The notes beneath the pieces were generated by a model. That model was given only the letters and a program-made list of their open reading frames with translations, ran no database searches and was not told the DNA's origin. This document shows positions 1-8,315 of a stretch of 64,000 nt of DNA, one piece after another. Numbering within the stretch: the stretch's first letter is position 1; each line of letters begins with the position of its first letter. This stretch comes from Prosthecomicrobium sp. N25 (lineage in GTDB: Bacteria; Pseudomonadota; Alphaproteobacteria; Rhizobiales; Ancalomicrobiaceae). Where the stretch lies: NCBI RefSeq assembly GCF_037203705.1, contig NZ_JBBCAT010000001.1:1585418-1649417 (forward strand). The letters are read 5' to 3'. The translations under genes and the position numbers were made by a program.

Positions 1-157
1 GGACGTAGAACTCCTTGATGGCCACGGTCTTGTGGGTGACTTCGTTGAACGCGCGATAGGTGATCCCGAAGCCGCCGGCTCCGAGAACGCTCTCGATCCT
101 ATAGCCGCCCACCTCGCTGCCGAGGTCGAGGGCGAAAGGATAGCGCGGGTCTTTCAT
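1..157 (-). CDS. Serine/threonine protein kinase, N-terminal fragment (cut by window edge)
   Basis: The first 52 codons of an eukaryotic-type Ser/Thr kinase are visible; the rest lies left of the window. The start ATG is at 155-157. A short leader (MKDPRYPFALDLGSEVGGY) precedes the glycine-rich nucleotide loop GAGGFGITYRA (about residues 27-37). The beta-3 strand VAIKEFYV follows and carries the ATP-anchoring lysine. The G-x-G-x-F-G and A-I-K spacing is that of Hanks-type (PknB-like) kinases. The catalytic loop, activation segment and any sensor domain are outside the window, so the substrate cannot be guessed. The family call is firm, the specific role unknown. Confidence 0.85.
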   Translation of the reverse strand, partial: MKDPRYPFALDLGSEVGGYRIESVLGAGGFGITYRAFNEVTHKTVAIKEFYV

Positions 158-434
158 CGAACTCCCCGAGGCCGGCACCCGGCCCTGCGTCGGCGGAGGT
201 CGAGACCGGGCTCCGCAGCCGCTCCACAACACGACTTCGGCAGCGGCGGATTCGCCGTCCGGCAACGTCGGCGCATCATGACGGGCATGGTCGCGCGCGA
301 CAAGCATCGGCCGTGCCACGGCCGCCGAAACTCGCCCGATTCATAGGCCAGTGAACTGAACTCCCGCTGAACACGGCGTTTTTCCGGCATTCCCATGTCG
401 CCGACGGTCGGACAGCGTTGACCGACCGTGAACC

Positions 435-1604
435 TCAAGCCTCGAATTCGACCCGACAGGCCTGCCCGGTCAGCGCCGCCCAGGCCTCCGCGATGGCGGC
501 GGCGGCGCGGTCAACGTCCTCCGCACTCGTCCAGCGGCCGAGCCCGATCCGGATCGAGGCGAGCGCCTCCTCGTCCGAAAGGCCGATTGCTCGCAGGACC
601 GGGGAGGGCTCCAGGCTGGCCGACGCGCAGGCCGACCCGGCCGAGATCGCCACCCGGTCCTTCAGCGCGTGGATCAGGTCCACGGCGACGACCCCCGGCA
701 GGCGGAGGTCGAGATTGTGCGGCAGGCGCGCCGTCAGGCTGCCGTTGACCGCGACCCCCGGGATCGCCGCCGAAAGCCTGTCGAGGAGGCGGTCCCGCAG
801 GCCGCGCAGCCGATCCGCCTCCTCCGCCATCTCGGCCCGCGCGATCCGGGCCGCCGCGCCGAAGCCGACGGCCAGCGGCGCCGGAACGGTTCCCGACCTG
901 AGGCCCCGTTCCTGGCCGCCCCCCGCGAAGAGCGGCTCCAGGCCCACCCCGCGCCGGACGTAGAGCGCCCCGATTCCCTTCGGCCCGTACATCTTGTGCG
1001 CGGAGAGCGAGAGGAGGTCGACGCCCGCCGGCTCGACCGCCAGGGGAACCTTGCCCGCCGCCTGGGCGGCGTCCGAGTGGAAGACGATGCCGCGCGGCCG
1101 TGTCACGGCCCCGATGTCGCCGATCGGCTGCAGGGTGCCGATCTCGTGGTTCGCCGCCATCACGCTGACGAGCCCGGTCTCCGGCCGGATCGCCGCCGCG
1201 ACCGCCTCCGCCGAGACGATGCCGTCCCGGTCCGGCATCACCCGGGTCACCGGGAAGCCCCGGCCTTCGAGCAGGTCCATCACGGCGGCCACGCAAGGGT
1301 GCTCGATCGCGCTCGCGACCAGGTGCCGCCGTCCCTCGGGCAGCCGCGCCGCCGCCCCGCGGATCGCCAGGTTGTTCGATTCCGTCGCCCCGGAGGTGAA
1401 GACGATCTCCCCCGGCCGGGCGCCGATCAGCGCCGCGACGTCCCGCCGCGCCGCCTCGACCGCCGCCTCCGCCTCCCACCCGTAGGCGTGGTCGGCCGAA
1501 TGCGGATTGCCGAAGGCCGCCTCGAAGAAGGGCCGCATCGCCTCGAAGGCGCGCGGGTCGAGCGGGGTCGTGGAGTGGTGGTCGAGGAAGAGCGGGCGCG
1601 TCAT
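435..1604 (-). CDS. Cysteine desulfurase (NifS/IscS-like), 389 aa
   Basis: A PLP enzyme that takes sulfur from cysteine onto an active-site persulfide. Visible landmarks are the N-terminal LDHHSTTPLDP motif, SGATESNN (cofactor phosphate binding), the Schiff-base lysine in SAHKMYGPKG (about K204), and the persulfide cysteine in SAGSACASAS (about C326). The length is normal for the family. I chose the ATG at 1604: the frame stays open further upstream, but family similarity begins only at MTRPLFLDHH. It is divergent from the MoeA-like gene at 1697 across about 90 bases. FdhD-type sulfurtransferases take sulfur from IscS in E. coli, and fdhD lies in this window, so a dedicated sulfur donor for formate dehydrogenase is a reasonable inference. 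General Fe-S assembly is the alternative. Confidence 0.88.
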   Translation of the reverse strand: MTRPLFLDHHSTTPLDPRAFEAMRPFFEAAFGNPHSADHAYGWEAEAAVEAARRDVAALIGARPGEIVFTSGATESNNLAIRGAAARLPEGRRHLVASAIEHPCVAAVMDLLEGRGFPVTRVMPDRDGIVSAEAVAAAIRPETGLVSVMAANHEIGTLQPIGDIGAVTRPRGIVFHSDAAQAAGKVPLAVEPAGVDLLSLSAHKMYGPKGIGALYVRRGVGLEPLFAGGGQERGLRSGTVPAPLAVGFGAAARIARAEMAEEADRLRGLRDRLLDRLSAAIPGVAVNGSLTARLPHNLDLRLPGVVAVDLIHALKDRVAISAGSACASASLEPSPVLRAIGLSDEEALASIRIGLGRWTSAEDVDRAAAAIAEAWAALTGQACRVEFEA

Positions 1605-1684
1605 CGTCTGAATATCGGGTCTCGGCCCTGCCGGGTCCAGCCGCCCCATTGATCCCCGCCGCCGCGGCACTAGGATCACGCCCG

Positions 1685-1690
1685 AAGGAG
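1685..1690 (+). promoter_or_regulatory. Shine-Dalgarno site fixing a TTG start
   Basis: AAGGAG lies six bases before the TTG at 1697. It is better placed than any site near the upstream in-frame ATG at 1649, so the TTG is the preferred start of the MoeA-like gene. Confidence 0.6.
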
Positions 1691-1696
1691 ATCGCC

Positions 1697-2839
1697 TTGG
1701 ACGCTGTCCCGAGCCCCCGCCGCATCCGAAGCCTCGCACCGCTCGAGACCGCGCTCGCCGCCCTCGCTCCTCGCCTCGCGCCCGTCGTGCCGGAGCGCGT
1801 GCCGCTCGCCGGCGCGGCCGGCTTCGTCCTCGCCGAACCGCTGTCGCCGCCGGGCCCGTGCCCGCCCTGGCCGGTGGCGTCCCGCGACGGCTACGCGGTG
1901 CCGGCCGATGCCGCCCTGGGGGCGGCGCCGTCGTCCCCGGTGTTCTTCCCCGAGCGCCCGGCCGCCGTGGAGGCCGGCGAGCGCATGCCGGCCGGCGCCG
2001 ACGCCGTGCTGCCGCCCGAGGCGGTCGAGGAGATCGCCGGCCTCGTCGAGGTGACCGGATCGGCCGCCCGGGGCGACGGCGTCCGCGAGCGCGGCTACGA
2101 CGCCGAGGAGTATGCCCCGATCCTGCCCGCCGGCGTCCGTCTGGCCCCGCTGGCGCTCGCCGCGGCTCGCGCCTGCGGCATCGACTTCGCCGCTGTTCGG
2201 CGGCCGAGCGCCCGGATCGTCACCACCGGAGACGGGGAGGGGCCGGAGGCCGCCGCCGACCTGATCGCCGCCCACGCGGCCCGGGCGGGCCTCTCGCTCG
2301 CCGCGCGCCGCCACGTGCCCGACGATCCCGACGCCATCGCGGCCGCCGTCGCCGACGCGGCGGTGGATCTCGTCGTCACCATCGGCGGCACCGGCCTCGG
2401 CACCACCGACCGCACCGTCGACGGCGTGGCGCGCGCCGCCGAGGTCCTGGCCCACGGCGTCGCGCTCTCTCCCGGCGAGACGGCCGCGATCGCCGCCGCG
2501 CCCGACATGGCGGTCCTGATGCTGCCCGGCCGGCTCGACGCCGCGCTCGCGGCCTGGCTCGCCCTCGGCCGCCCGATCGCGGCCCGCCTCGCCGGCGCCC
2601 GCGAGGCACCGCCGCCGCCGCTCCTGCCGCTCGCCCGCAAGGTGGTCTCCACCATCGGCATGACCGAGATCGTCTTCGTCGTCCTCGCCGACGGCCGGCT
2701 GGAGCCTCTCGGCGGCGCCGGCCTGCCGCTCGGGCGCCTCGCCCGCGCGGACGGCTTCGTGACCGTCCCGCCGAACCTCGAGGGCTACCAGGCCGGCGCC
2801 CTCGTGGCCTTCGAGGCCCTCGCCGGAGCCGCGCCGTGA
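1697..2839 (+). CDS. MoeA-like molybdopterin-binding protein, 380 aa
   Basis: This resembles MoeA/MogA-fold proteins that bind molybdopterin. Near residue 60 is PWPVASRDGYAV, a variant of the MoeA N-terminal S-x-x-DGYA motif. Around residues 215-235 is a VVTIGGTGLGTTDRT segment typical of the MPT-binding MogA/MoeA domain. Overall similarity to classical MoeA is low and the protein is slightly short, so it may be a binding or delivery protein rather than the molybdenum insertase. TTG is chosen as start because of the AAGGAG site. Its TGA overlaps the GTG start of the next gene (GTGA), so the two are translationally coupled. A true MoeA is encoded at 25.3-26.6 kb, which argues for specialisation of this copy. 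Confidence 0.75.
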   Translation: MDAVPSPRRIRSLAPLETALAALAPRLAPVVPERVPLAGAAGFVLAEPLSPPGPCPPWPVASRDGYAVPADAALGAAPSSPVFFPERPAAVEAGERMPAGADAVLPPEAVEEIAGLVEVTGSAARGDGVRERGYDAEEYAPILPAGVRLAPLALAAARACGIDFAAVRRPSARIVTTGDGEGPEAAADLIAAHAARAGLSLAARRHVPDDPDAIAAAVADAAVDLVVTIGGTGLGTTDRTVDGVARAAEVLAHGVALSPGETAAIAAAPDMAVLMLPGRLDAALAAWLALGRPIAARLAGAREAPPPPLLPLARKVVSTIGMTEIVFVVLADGRLEPLGGAGLPLGRLARADGFVTVPPNLEGYQAGALVAFEALAGAAP

Positions 2840-4809
2840 CCGTGGCCGCCGACCCGCTCGCCGCCGGCCGCCTCGCAGCGGTGGCCCGCCAGGAGCAGTT
2901 CCTCGAGGTGGTCGACGGCGACGAGGCGATGCGGCGCTTCCTGGCCGCCGTCGAACCGGCTCCGCTCGGCGCCGAGGACGTCGACCTGCTCGACGCCCTC
3001 GGCCGCGTCCTCGCCGGCGACCTGCACGCGCCGGTCGACGCGCCGCCCTTCGACAGGGCCGTCGTCGACGGCTTCGCGCTGCGGGCCGTCGACACGGAGG
3101 GCGCCTCGGAGGGGAGCCCGCGGCGCCTCGCGCTCAATCCGGAGGTCCTCGCCTGCGGAACGCCGTCCCGCATCGAGGTCGCCGAAGGGACCGCCACCGT
3201 CATCGCCACCGGCGCCAACCTGCCGCGCGGCGCCGACGCGGTCGTGCTGGTCGAGGCGACCGAGGTCGAGGAGACGCCGGACGGCCCCGTCGTCGTGCTC
3301 CGCCGCCCGGCGGCGCCCGGCCAGTTCATCGGTTCGGCCGGCTCCGACATCGCCCGCGGCGAACTGATGCTCAGGACCGGCACCCTCGTCGGCGCCCGCG
3401 AGATCGCCCAGATGGCCGCGGTCGGGATCGCGGTGGTGCCGGTGGTGCGGCGCCCCGTCGTCGCCGTCCTGTCGACCGGCGACGAACTCGTTCCGCCGGG
3501 CGAGCCGCTTCGGCCGGGCGCCATCTACGACGCCAACGGCGCCGTCATCGCCGCCACCGTGGCCGAGAACGGCGGCGACCCGCGCCCCTTCGGAATCGTG
3601 CGCGACGACCTGGACGCCCTGACGGACGCCATGGAGCGCGCCCTGGCGACGGCCGACATGGTCGTCCTCTCGGGCGGCACCTCGAAGGGGGCCGGCGACC
3701 TCTCCACCCGCGTCATCGCCCGCCTGGGCGAACCCGGCATCCTGGTCCACGGCGTCGCGCTGAAGCCCGGCAAGCCGCTCTGCCTCGCCAAGGTGCGGGG
3801 CCGTCCGCTCGTCGTCCTGCCCGGTTTCCCGACCTCGGCCATGTTCACCTTCCACAGCTTCGCCGTGCCGGTGATCCGCCGGATGGCGGGGCTCGGGCCG
3901 CGCCGCGAGGCGGAGGTCGACGCGATCCTGCCGACGCGCCTCGCCTCGGAGCGGGGACGCACCGAATACGTCATGGTCAGTCTGGTGGAGCGGCCCGACG
4001 GTGCGCTCGCCGCGGTCCCGACCGCCAAGGGATCGGGCGCCGTCACGGCCTTCACCCAGGCCGACGGCTTCGTCGAGGTGCCGGCGCTGACCGACGCCGT
4101 CGACGCCGGCTCGCCCGTCCGCGTCCACCTGTTCGGCGGCGCCGTGGAGGCCCCCGACCTGATCGTCGCCGGCAGCCACGACCTTGGTCTCGACGTGGTC
4201 GCCTCCCGGGTCGCGGACCGCGGCTTCCGGCTCCGCATCCTGGCGCTCGGCTCCGCGGCCGGCCTCGCCGCCGCCCGTCGCGGCGAGTGCGACATCGCCC
4301 CCGTGCACCTCTTCGACCCGCGCTCCGGCACCTACAACGAGCCCTTCCTGGTCCCGGGCCTCCGCCTCGTTCCCGGCTGGCGACGCATGCAGGGCGTGGT
4401 CTTCCGCCCCGGCGACCCCCGCTTCGAGGGTCGGCCGGCGATGGAGGCGATCGCCGCGGCGGCCGCCGACCCGGACCTCGTCATGGTCAACCGCAATGTC
4501 GGCTCCGGCACGCGCGCCCTGATGGACCGCGAGCTCGGCGGCCTGCGCCCGAAGGGCTGGTGGAACCAGCCGAAGTCCCACAACGCGGTCGCCGCCGCCG
4601 TCGCCCGCGGCTCCGCCGACTGGGGCCTGTCGATCTCCACTGTCGCCGGCCTCTACGGCCTCGGCTTCCTGCCGCTCGTGGAGGAGGAATACGACTTCGT
4701 CCTGGTCGACGCGCGCCGGGAGCGTCCCGCCGTCCGCGCCTTCCTGGAGGCGCTCGCCGACCCGCGGGTGCGCGCGCGCCTCGGCGCGCTCGGCCTGGAG
4801 CCGAAATGA
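2836..4809 (+). CDS. MoeA fused to a C-terminal PBP-like (LysR-type) substrate-binding domain, 657 aa
   Basis: Residues about 1-430 form a MoeA domain: DRAVVDGFALRA (usual DGYA motif), a STGDEL stretch, GGTSKGAGDLS, and GFPTSAMFTF in place of the bacterial GNPVS loop. Residues about 435-657 form a periplasmic-binding-protein-like domain (AGSHDLGLDVVASR, then NRNVGSGTR and the SWWNQ-like segment GWWNQPKSHN), as found in archaeal and some bacterial MoeA fusions. Such C-terminal domains have been proposed to bind molybdate or tungstate, but the ligand is not shown here. GTG at 2836 overlaps the previous stop; a second in-frame GTG at 2842 is possible. The downstream WD40-cytochrome gene overlaps by ATGA, so three genes form one unit. 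Confidence 0.85.
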   Translation: MTVAADPLAAGRLAAVARQEQFLEVVDGDEAMRRFLAAVEPAPLGAEDVDLLDALGRVLAGDLHAPVDAPPFDRAVVDGFALRAVDTEGASEGSPRRLALNPEVLACGTPSRIEVAEGTATVIATGANLPRGADAVVLVEATEVEETPDGPVVVLRRPAAPGQFIGSAGSDIARGELMLRTGTLVGAREIAQMAAVGIAVVPVVRRPVVAVLSTGDELVPPGEPLRPGAIYDANGAVIAATVAENGGDPRPFGIVRDDLDALTDAMERALATADMVVLSGGTSKGAGDLSTRVIARLGEPGILVHGVALKPGKPLCLAKVRGRPLVVLPGFPTSAMFTFHSFAVPVIRRMAGLGPRREAEVDAILPTRLASERGRTEYVMVSLVERPDGALAAVPTAKGSGAVTAFTQADGFVEVPALTDAVDAGSPVRVHLFGGAVEAPDLIVAGSHDLGLDVVASRVADRGFRLRILALGSAAGLAAARRGECDIAPVHLFDPRSGTYNEPFLVPGLRLVPGWRRMQGVVFRPGDPRFEGRPAMEAIAAAAADPDLVMVNRNVGSGTRALMDRELGGLRPKGWWNQPKSHNAVAAAVARGSADWGLSISTVAGLYGLGFLPLVEEEYDFVLVDARRERPAVRAFLEALADPRVRARLGALGLEPK

Positions 4810-6089
4810 GGGCGGCGGCCGTCGCCGCGGCCCTGGCCGCCGGCCTCCTCGCCGCCGCCCCCGCTGCCGCGGTCTACCGGGGCCACGGCGGCCCGGTGCG
4901 CGCCATCGTCGAGCCGGCGCTGCCGGACGCGCTGGTCACGGCCGGCTTCGACAGCTCCGTGATCCGCTGGGCCCAGAAGGACGAGACCGCGGCGGCCGTG
5001 CTGCGCATCCACGAGGGTCCCGTCCACGCCCTGGCGGCCCTGCCGGACGGCCGCTTCGCCTCGGCGGGCGAGGACGGGCGGGTGGTCGTCTGGTCGGCGG
5101 GCTCCGCCGAGCCGCAGCGCGTCCTCACCGGGCACCAGGGCCCGGTGGTCGCCCTGGCGGCCTCGCCCGACGGAGCCCTGCTGGCTTCCGCCGCCTGGGA
5201 CCGCACGGTGCGCGTCTGGCGCCTCGCCGACGGCGCCGAGATCCGCCGCTTCGAAGGCCACCAGGACAACGTCAACGGCGTCGCCTTCACGCCCGACGGG
5301 CGCGCCGTCGTCTCCGCCGGCTACGACGCCACGCTCCGCACCTGGCCGCTCGACGGCACGGGGGCCGGAACGGTACTGACGCTTCCCGCCCCCCTCAACG
5401 GCCTCGTGCTCGCCCCCGACGGGGAGGCGATCGCGGCCGGGGCGGACGGCAGGCTCCATGTCGTGACCCCGGGCGGTGGCGCTCCGCTGGACCTGGAGGT
5501 CATGCAGACGCCCGTCACCTCCCTGGCGATCTCGCCCGACGGGACCCGTCTGGCCGCCGCGGGCCTGCGCGGCACCGTCGCCATCGTCGACCGGGCCACC
5601 CGAACCCCGACCGCCACCCTGGTCGGCCCGGGCCTGCCGGTCTGGTCTCTCGCCTTCGCGCGCGACGGCCGAACCCTCTTCACCGGCGGCGCCGACCGTC
5701 TCGTCCGCCGCTGGAACCCGGTGACCGGCCGGCCCCTCGACCCGGTGTTGCCCGAGCCGCGCGACGCCGCCCCGGACGCCGTCGCCGAGCGTGGCGAGCG
5801 CGTTTTCCGCGCCTGCCGGGCCTGCCACACGCTGACCCCCGAGGACGGCAACCGCGCCGGGCCGACCCTGCACGGCCTCTTCGGCCGCCGCATCGCCTCG
5901 GTGCCCGGCTATCTCTATTCCGAGGCGCTGAAGTCCATGGACATCGTGTGGACGCCCGAGACCGTCGCGAAGCTCTTCGAGGTGGGCCCCTCCGCCTACA
6001 CGCCCGGGACCAAGATGCCCGAGCAGACGATCGGCGATGCCGCCGACCGCAAGGCGCTCGTGGATTGGCTCGAGAAGGCGACCCGCTGA
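4806..6089 (+). CDS. Exported WD40-repeat protein with C-terminal cytochrome c domain, 427 aa
   Basis: A Sec signal peptide (residues about 1-21, alanine-rich, ending AAPAAA-VY) indicates periplasmic export. Residues about 22-320 contain seven or so WD40 blades, for example GHQGPVVALAASPDG and FEGHQDNVNGVAFTPDG. Residues about 325-427 are a class I cytochrome c: the heme site is CRACH (C337, C340, H341), and a likely Met axial ligand lies in TKMPEQ near residue 404. The ATG overlaps the previous stop. WD40-cytochrome c fusions are uncommon. The position beside a periplasm-facing formate dehydrogenase suggests an electron acceptor or scaffold role, which is inference. Confidence 0.85.
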   Translation: MRAAAVAAALAAGLLAAAPAAAVYRGHGGPVRAIVEPALPDALVTAGFDSSVIRWAQKDETAAAVLRIHEGPVHALAALPDGRFASAGEDGRVVVWSAGSAEPQRVLTGHQGPVVALAASPDGALLASAAWDRTVRVWRLADGAEIRRFEGHQDNVNGVAFTPDGRAVVSAGYDATLRTWPLDGTGAGTVLTLPAPLNGLVLAPDGEAIAAGADGRLHVVTPGGGAPLDLEVMQTPVTSLAISPDGTRLAAAGLRGTVAIVDRATRTPTATLVGPGLPVWSLAFARDGRTLFTGGADRLVRRWNPVTGRPLDPVLPEPRDAAPDAVAERGERVFRACRACHTLTPEDGNRAGPTLHGLFGRRIASVPGYLYSEALKSMDIVWTPETVAKLFEVGPSAYTPGTKMPEQTIGDAADRKALVDWLEKATR

Positions 6090-6099
6090 GCCGCGCCGG

Positions 6100-8154
6100 T
6101 CAGCTCTCGCCCTCCGCCGCCTCGGCGGCCCGCCGCCCCGCCTCGCGCTCGCGGATGTAGTCCTCGGTGGTCCTGACCGGCGGTCGCTCCTTGGCCGCAT
6201 AGGGGTCGACCGCGGCGTTTGTGGCGGCCTGCACGCGGCAGTCCTCGCACATCTTCAGGAACGCGAGCCGCGAGGCGTTCGCGCCGGAGAACATCCAGTG
6301 CCGGCCCTCGAGCTTCGCCACCACCCGGTCGATGGCCGATTTCGTGCCGAACGGCTTGCCGCATTCGGTGCAGCAGAAGGGCTCCTCCTCCTTGATCGTC
6401 ACCGGAGGCGCCCCGAAGGCGGGGAAATTGATCCGCGGCTCGAGCGTGATCACCTTCTCGGGGCAGGTCGCCGCGCAGAGCCCGCACTGCACGCAGGCGG
6501 CCTCGTCGAAGCGCAGCATCGGCCGGTCCGGATTGTCCTTGAGGGCGCCCGTCGGGCAGGCCGACACGCAGGCGAGGCAGAGCGTGCAGCCGTCGACCCG
6601 GACGTCGACCCGGCCGAACGGCGCCCCGGCCGGCAGCGCCACGAGGTCGGCCGGCTCGGGCGCGACCCTGTGCATCTCCCGGAACGAGAGCGCCAGGATC
6701 TCGCGCTTGCCCCCCGCGGCCGCGAAGGCCGAGGGGCGCGGCGCGGTCGCCCCGAGGGGCAGGGACGCGAGTGCGGCCGTCAGCGCGTCCGGATCGTCCG
6801 TCGCCAGGATGCCGACGCCGCCCGTGCCGTAGCCGAGGGCGCCGGCCAGGATCGCGCCGAGCTCCGCCGTCCGCTCCAGGCCCGAGACGTCGTGCTTCGG
6901 CCGGGCGCGGGTGAGGAAGCGAACGCCCGCCGCCCCGTACGCGAAGGCGGCCGCCGCGAACTCCGGCCCGACCTGGGTCACTTCGTTGACCCCGAGCGGC
7001 AGTACGTTCGCGGGCAGGCCCGCGCCGAAGCGCGCCGCCGCGTCGATCAGGTCGTCGCCGTGGTCGCCGTCGTGGACCAGCACGACCGGCCATTCCCCGC
7101 CGGCCGCCCGGTAGGCGGTCAAGAGGGCGCGGAGCCGGGCGAGCGTGACGTCCGCGGCCGGGTGGTCGTAGCTCGCCGCCCCGGTCGGGCAGGCCGCCGC
7201 ACAGGCCCCGCAGCCCGCGCAGATCTGCGGATCGATCGCCACATGCGGGCCGGCCGGCGTGATGGCGCCCGTCGGACACAGGTCCAGGCAGCGGCGGCAG
7301 CCGACGATGCGCGAGCGGGAGTGGGCGCAGAGATCCTCCCGGAAGGCGATGTATCTCGGCTTCTCGAAGGTCCCGACCAGCGCCGCCGCCTTCAGGCAGG
7401 CCTCCGCCACCGCCGCGGGGCTGCCCGGGTCGGCCTTGATGTAGCCGTCGCGCAGGTCGGCGGCGGGGACCAGCGACGGCCCGCCCGAGAGGTCGAGGAG
7501 GATGTCGGCCTTGGAAACCGCCCCGTTCCGGCCGGGCGGAAAGGCGAGCGCGCCGCGCGAGGACGGGGACGGGGGGGCGTAGTCGTCGAGGGTGATCTCG
7601 AACCCGCCGAGGACGCCGCGCAGGGTGCGGACCGTCCCCTTGTGGACCGGGAAGTCCGTCCGCCGCGGCGGCGGCACGTCGCGTGGGCGCGTGAGAATCA
7701 CGGTCACGTCGAGCACGTCCGCCAGGCGTCGTCCCGCCTCGATCGCGACCTCGTCGCGCCCGTAGACGAGGACCACGCCTTCGCTCGTGAGTTCGACCCC
7801 CTTGGCGGGCGGCACCTCGACGGCCGCCGCCGCCAGAAGCGCCGCCATCTTCGGCCCCGCCCGCGCCGCGTCCGCGGACCAGCCCGCCGTCTCGCGGATG
7901 TTGGCGAAGGCGAGGGGGGCGGAGAAGCCCATGTCCTCTGCGGTCTCGCGGAAGAGCGGCGCCTCCTGGGTGCAGCCGACCATGAGCGGCGCGCCGCGCC
8001 CCGCCTCGGCGCGGAAGAGGTCGATCTCCGCCCGGCAGAGCTGCTGCGCCGTCTTGACGCGCCCCGCCCCGCATCCGCGCGCGATGGTCCCCGCATCGGG
8101 GTCCATCGTGTCCTCGCACGAGCAGACGATCACCGTCCCGCGGCCGATATCCAT
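6100..8154 (-). CDS. Large multi-[4Fe-4S] ferredoxin-type protein, 684 aa
   Basis: A soluble iron-sulfur protein with at least four ferredoxin-like clusters. CRRCLDLCP (about residue 285) and CAGCGACAAACP (about 312) make one pair; CTLCLACVSACP (about 521) and CVQCGLCAATCP (about 552) make another. A C-terminal pair of CxxC motifs (CTEC about 590, CEDC about 635) looks like a zinc or further Fe-S site. The N-terminal 270 residues contain CSCEDTMD and GCTQEAP segments that recall heterodisulfide-reductase-like proteins. No membrane segment or signal peptide is seen, so it is cytoplasmic. It is divergent from the accessory block at 8316 and convergent with the WD40-cytochrome gene. Homologues commonly neighbour fdh genes; the electron partners are unknown. 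Confidence 0.8.
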   Translation of the reverse strand: MDIGRGTVIVCSCEDTMDPDAGTIARGCGAGRVKTAQQLCRAEIDLFRAEAGRGAPLMVGCTQEAPLFRETAEDMGFSAPLAFANIRETAGWSADAARAGPKMAALLAAAAVEVPPAKGVELTSEGVVLVYGRDEVAIEAGRRLADVLDVTVILTRPRDVPPPRRTDFPVHKGTVRTLRGVLGGFEITLDDYAPPSPSSRGALAFPPGRNGAVSKADILLDLSGGPSLVPAADLRDGYIKADPGSPAAVAEACLKAAALVGTFEKPRYIAFREDLCAHSRSRIVGCRRCLDLCPTGAITPAGPHVAIDPQICAGCGACAAACPTGAASYDHPAADVTLARLRALLTAYRAAGGEWPVVLVHDGDHGDDLIDAAARFGAGLPANVLPLGVNEVTQVGPEFAAAAFAYGAAGVRFLTRARPKHDVSGLERTAELGAILAGALGYGTGGVGILATDDPDALTAALASLPLGATAPRPSAFAAAGGKREILALSFREMHRVAPEPADLVALPAGAPFGRVDVRVDGCTLCLACVSACPTGALKDNPDRPMLRFDEAACVQCGLCAATCPEKVITLEPRINFPAFGAPPVTIKEEEPFCCTECGKPFGTKSAIDRVVAKLEGRHWMFSGANASRLAFLKMCEDCRVQAATNAAVDPYAAKERPPVRTTEDYIREREAGRRAAEAAEGES

Positions 8155-8315
8155 GTTCGACGTCCCTGACCCGGGCGCGATCTTGTGCTATCGCCGCGCC
8201 TTACGATGCGCCTATATATCCTGCGCCAGGAGGAAGCCCAGCGCCAGCGCGGCCAAAAAGCCGTCGGCCAGCGCCGGGCTCGAATGCAACCTCGAAGATC
8301 CGGAGCGCCGCGCCC

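Noticed and set aside
154-438. Two overlapping 94-104 codon frames in the left intergenic region
   Set aside because: Arg-rich, opposite-strand frames with no ribosome site or domain, typical GC-rich shadows between the kinase and desulfurase genes.
1858-2835. A long upstream extension of the MoeA-PBP fusion frame
   Set aside because: The extension is Arg/Gly-rich frame-shadow sequence inside the preceding MoeA-like gene; the GTGA overlap at 2836 gives a normal start.
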